Of a DNA stretch of 15,023 nucleotides, positions 12,753-15,023 are shown piece after piece. How positions within the stretch are numbered: the stretch's first letter is position 1; each line of letters starts with the position of its first letter. The notes under the pieces were generated by a model, which was not told the origin of the DNA, did no database searches, and was given only the letters and a program-made list of their open reading frames with translations. The stretch is from JBJXHB01 sp046160725 (GTDB lineage: Bacteria > Pseudomonadota > Gammaproteobacteria > Burkholderiales > Burkholderiaceae_C), in the NCBI GenBank assembly GCA_046160725.1, contig JBJXHB010000299.1:1-15023 (forward strand). Direction: 5' to 3'. The position numbers and the translations under genes are program-made.

Positions 12753-14378
12753 ATGAGTGCTGTTCTCGACCATCACGGCCATGCCGCCGGGCACGACGAT
12801 CACGCGCACGGCCATCCGCACGGATGGCGGCGTTGGCTGTACGCCACCAATCACAAGGACATCGGGACGATGTACCTGCTGTTCAGCTTCGCCATGCTGA
12901 TGTTTGGCGGTGTGCTGGCGCTGGGTATCCGCACCGAGCTGTTCCAGCCGGGGCTGCAGTTCGTCAATCCGGAACTGTTCAATCAGTTCACCACGATGCA
13001 CGGGCTGATCATGGTGTTCGGCGCGATCATGCCGGCGTTTGTCGGCTTTGCGAACTGGTTGATCCCGATGCAGATCGGTGCCGCGGACATGGCATTCGCG
13101 CGGATGAACAACCTCAGCTTCTGGCTGCTGATACCGGCGGCCACGATGCTGGCGGCGTCCTTCTTCATGCCCGGTGGCGCCCCCAGCGCCGGCTGGACGA
13201 TCTACGCGCCGCTGACGCTGCAGATGGGCCCGTCGATGGACGTGGCGATCTTTTCGCTGCACATCATGGGCGCGAGTTCCATCATGGGCTCGATCAACAT
13301 CATCGTCACCATCCTGAACATGCGCGCACCCGGCATGACGCTGATGAAGATGCCGCTGTTCGTCTGGACCTGGCTGATCACGGCCTATCTGCTGATCGCC
13401 GTGATGCCGGTGCTGGCGGGCGCGATCACGATGACGCTGACGGACCGGCACTTCGGCACCAGCTTCTTCAACCCGGCGGGTGGTGGCGACCCGGTCATGT
13501 ACCAGCACATCTTCTGGTTCTTCGGGCACCCCGAGGTCTACATCATGATCCTGCCGGCGTTCGGGATCGTCAGCGCCATCATCCCGGCGTTTGCCCGCAA
13601 GCCGCTCTTCGGCTACACGTCGATGGTCTATGCCACGGCATCGATCGCGATCCTGTCTTTCATCGTCTGGGCTCATCACATGTACACCACCGGCATGCCG
13701 GTGACGGGCCAGCTGTTCTTCATGTACGCGACCATGCTGATCGCGGTGCCGACGGGCGTCAAGATCTTCAACTGGTTGGCGACGATGTGGCGCGGCTCGA
13801 TGACCTTCGAGACGCCGATGCTGTGGTCCGTGGGTTTCATCTTCGTGTTCACGATGGGCGGGTTCACCGGCCTGATCCTGGCCATGGCGCCCATTGACCA
13901 GCAGCTGCAGGACACCTATTACGTCGTGGCGCACTTCCATTACGTGCTGGTGGCCGGGTCGCTTTACGCTCTGTTCGCAGGCGTGTATTACTGGGGGCCC
14001 AAGTGGACCGGCGTCATGTACAGCGAGACGCGCGGAAAGATCCACTTCTGGGGTTCGATGATCTTCTTCAACCTGACCTTCTTCCCCATGCACTTCCTGG
14101 GGCTGGCCGGCATGCCAAGACGCTATGCCGACTATCCGCTGCAGTTCGCGGACTTCAACATGTGGGCCTCCATTGGTGCATTTGGCTTCGGCTTCATGCA
14201 GGTGTACTTCTTCCTCTTCGTCGTGCTGCCCATGATGCGCGGCAAGGGCGAACCAGCGCCCCAGAAGCCCTGGGACGGTGCTGAGGGCCTGGAGTGGGAG
14301 GTGCCCTCGCCGGCGCCCTGGCACACCTTCGAGCATCCGCCCAAGCTGAATGCAGCGGCGACCAAGGTCATCGGTTGA
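12753..14378 (+). CDS. coxA: Cytochrome c oxidase subunit I
   Basis: A 541-residue heme-copper subunit I with about 12 membrane helices, site of oxygen reduction and proton pumping. Ligands are complete: His83 (MHG) and His396 for low-spin heme, His394 for heme a3 (VVAHFHYV at 391-398), and His259, His308 and His309 for CuB (GHPEVY, WAHHM). The cross-linking Tyr263 and Glu261 in GHPEVY mark an A1-type oxidase. The D channel has Asp112 and the Asn pair in ARMNN (116-120), and the K-channel Lys337 sits in PTGVKIFNW. The first 24 residues hold eight His before the conserved WLYATNHKDIG. AGGA at 12739-12742 lies ten bases before the ATG. It follows coxB by 62 bases. Confidence 0.98.
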   Translation: MSAVLDHHGHAAGHDDHAHGHPHGWRRWLYATNHKDIGTMYLLFSFAMLMFGGVLALGIRTELFQPGLQFVNPELFNQFTTMHGLIMVFGAIMPAFVGFANWLIPMQIGAADMAFARMNNLSFWLLIPAATMLAASFFMPGGAPSAGWTIYAPLTLQMGPSMDVAIFSLHIMGASSIMGSINIIVTILNMRAPGMTLMKMPLFVWTWLITAYLLIAVMPVLAGAITMTLTDRHFGTSFFNPAGGGDPVMYQHIFWFFGHPEVYIMILPAFGIVSAIIPAFARKPLFGYTSMVYATASIAILSFIVWAHHMYTTGMPVTGQLFFMYATMLIAVPTGVKIFNWLATMWRGSMTFETPMLWSVGFIFVFTMGGFTGLILAMAPIDQQLQDTYYVVAHFHYVLVAGSLYALFAGVYYWGPKWTGVMYSETRGKIHFWGSMIFFNLTFFPMHFLGLAGMPRRYADYPLQFADFNMWASIGAFGFGFMQVYFFLFVVLPMMRGKGEPAPQKPWDGAEGLEWEVPSPAPWHTFEHPPKLNAAATKVIG

Positions 14379-14397
14379 GTCGGCGGACCCGCACACC

Positions 14398-14517
14398 GTG
14401 ACCGACCATCGGGCATCTCAACAAAGGGCCAACCGGCGGCTGGGCCTGATCCTGCTGTCAGTCGCTCTGATTTTCGGCGTCGGCTTCTTTGCCCGCATGG
14501 CGTTCTTCGGCCACTGA
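14398..14517 (+). CDS. Small membrane protein, putative cytochrome oxidase assembly peptide
   Basis: A 39-codon reading frame with a GTG start fills the gap between coxA and ctaG. The predicted peptide has a basic, polar start (residues 1-14, with RANRR at 10-14) and one membrane helix from about 15 to 33, ending FARMAFFGH. Burkholderiales commonly carry a peptide of this size and layout at exactly this place, annotated as a cytochrome oxidase small assembly protein. It begins 19 bases after the coxA stop; ctaG starts 13 bases after its stop. The ribosome site is weak (GGCGGA about 12 bases upstream). No catalytic or metal-binding residue is evident, and its exact role is not known. Position and the hydrophobic profile are the main support. 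Confidence 0.78.
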   Translation: MTDHRASQQRANRRLGLILLSVALIFGVGFFARMAFFGH

Positions 14518-14530
14518 TGGGACGTTGGTG

Positions 14531-15023
14531 ATGCCGGTTTCCCGATTCCTGGCCGTCCTGCGCGCCGACAACCGGCGCATGCTGGGCAAGTTGCTGGTCG
14601 TGGCGCTGCTGATGTTCGGTTTCGGCTATGCGCTGGTGCCGATCTATCGCGCGATCTGCGACGCCCTCGGCATCAACGTGTTGTCGCGCGCCGAGCAGCG
14701 CGCAGCGGGTACCGACCGCAGCGCGCCGCGCAATACCCAGGTCGACCGCAGTCGCCTGATCACGGTGGAGTTTGATGCCAATGCGCGGGGCCCATGGGAC
14801 TTCAAGCCCGCCCTACGGTCGGTTCAGGTCCACCCGGGCGAGTTGGCGACCGTGATGTACGAGTTCCGCAACGTGCAGAACCGGGCCATGGCTGCACAGG
14901 CCATCCCTAGCTATGCGCCGCGACAGGCCGGGTCTCACTTCACCAAGCTGGAATGTTTTTGCTTCAACGAGTACAAGCTGCAGCCCGGGGAGTCCAAGCA
15001 ATGGCCGGTCGTGTTCTACATCG
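14531..15023 (+). CDS. ctaG: Cytochrome c oxidase assembly protein CtaG/Cox11 (partial)
   Basis: The first 164 codons of a CtaG/Cox11 protein, which delivers copper to the CuB site of subunit I. One membrane helix lies at about 19-37 (LGKLLVVALLMFGFGYALVP), then Cys43 in AICDALG, and a periplasmic beta domain. The copper-binding CFCF motif is at 142-145 in KLECFCFNEYKL, followed by LQPGESKQWPVVFYI. The family usually ends about 25 to 40 residues later, so only the tail is missing past the window edge. The ATG at 14531 has GGGA at 14519-14522, eight bases upstream; the GTG directly before it is in frame but less likely. Its place after coxA and the small peptide fits a cox biogenesis operon. 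Confidence 0.95.
   Translation, partial: MPVSRFLAVLRADNRRMLGKLLVVALLMFGFGYALVPIYRAICDALGINVLSRAEQRAAGTDRSAPRNTQVDRSRLITVEFDANARGPWDFKPALRSVQVHPGELATVMYEFRNVQNRAMAAQAIPSYAPRQAGSHFTKLECFCFNEYKLQPGESKQWPVVFYI

Noticed and set aside
12729..14396. 555-codon minus-strand open frame antisense to the whole of coxA
   Set aside because: coxA is unmistakable on the plus strand. The antisense product is rich in Arg, His, Asp and Gln with no recognisable domain, typical of the complement of a GC-rich membrane protein gene.
1..15023. Mobile element, CRISPR array, tRNA or defence system
   Set aside because: No transposase, integrase, regular repeat-spacer pattern, tRNA-like cloverleaf or defence domain was seen. 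Gene content and base composition look uniform and chromosomal.

Overview
The window looks like ordinary core chromosome of a GC-rich betaproteobacterium, most likely Burkholderiales. The pointers are the gene orders yqgE-ruvX-pyrR-pyrB-pyrC', rhodanese-grxC-secB-gpsA and DUF2244-coxB-coxA-small assembly protein-ctaG, a CoxB with a fused cytochrome c domain, and a BioC-like methyltransferase divergent from comF. This placement rests on recalled family patterns, not on a search. I see no tRNA, rRNA, CRISPR array, insertion sequence, prophage or defence gene, and no stretch over 300 bases without a gene.

Layout. (1) 1-661, minus strand: N-terminal half of a DNA photolyase, cut by the window edge. 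(2) 759-5304, plus strand: six genes in one overlapping chain, yqgE, ruvX, pyrR, pyrB, a metal-site-less dihydroorotase homologue (pyrC'/pyrX) and a PlsC-type acyltransferase. The first gene has a -10-like box exactly six bases before its ATG, so its mRNA may be leaderless. (3) 5341-6084, minus strand: gpmA, convergent with plsC. (4) 6227-8647, plus strand: membrane-anchored rhodanese, glutaredoxin 3, SecB chaperone and glycerol-3-phosphate dehydrogenase. (5) 8658-9867, minus strand: trmL and comF, probably one unit transcribed from comF. (6) 9889-10788, plus strand: a BioC-like methyltransferase that shares a 21-base divergent promoter with comF. (7) 10930 to the end, plus strand: a DUF2244 membrane protein, then the aa3-type cytochrome c oxidase cluster: coxB, coxA, a 39-residue membrane protein and ctaG, which runs off the window.

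How the genes work together. PyrB catalyses aspartate transcarbamoylation. Its neighbour keeps the dihydroorotase fold but lacks most metal ligands, so it is probably a structural partner of PyrB; PyrR senses or salvages pyrimidines. Rhodanese, glutaredoxin, SecB and GpsA form a conserved proteobacterial group covering sulfur/redox handling, export and phospholipid precursor supply; PlsC also acts in phospholipid synthesis. The cox genes encode the CuA/cytochrome c subunit, the heme-copper subunit and the CuB insertion factor of a terminal oxidase.

I found no clearly new multi-gene system. The points most worth a second look are the symmetric leaderless promoter between comF and the methyltransferase, the degenerate active sites in pyrC' and the methyltransferase, the small cox ORF, and several structured leader regions.
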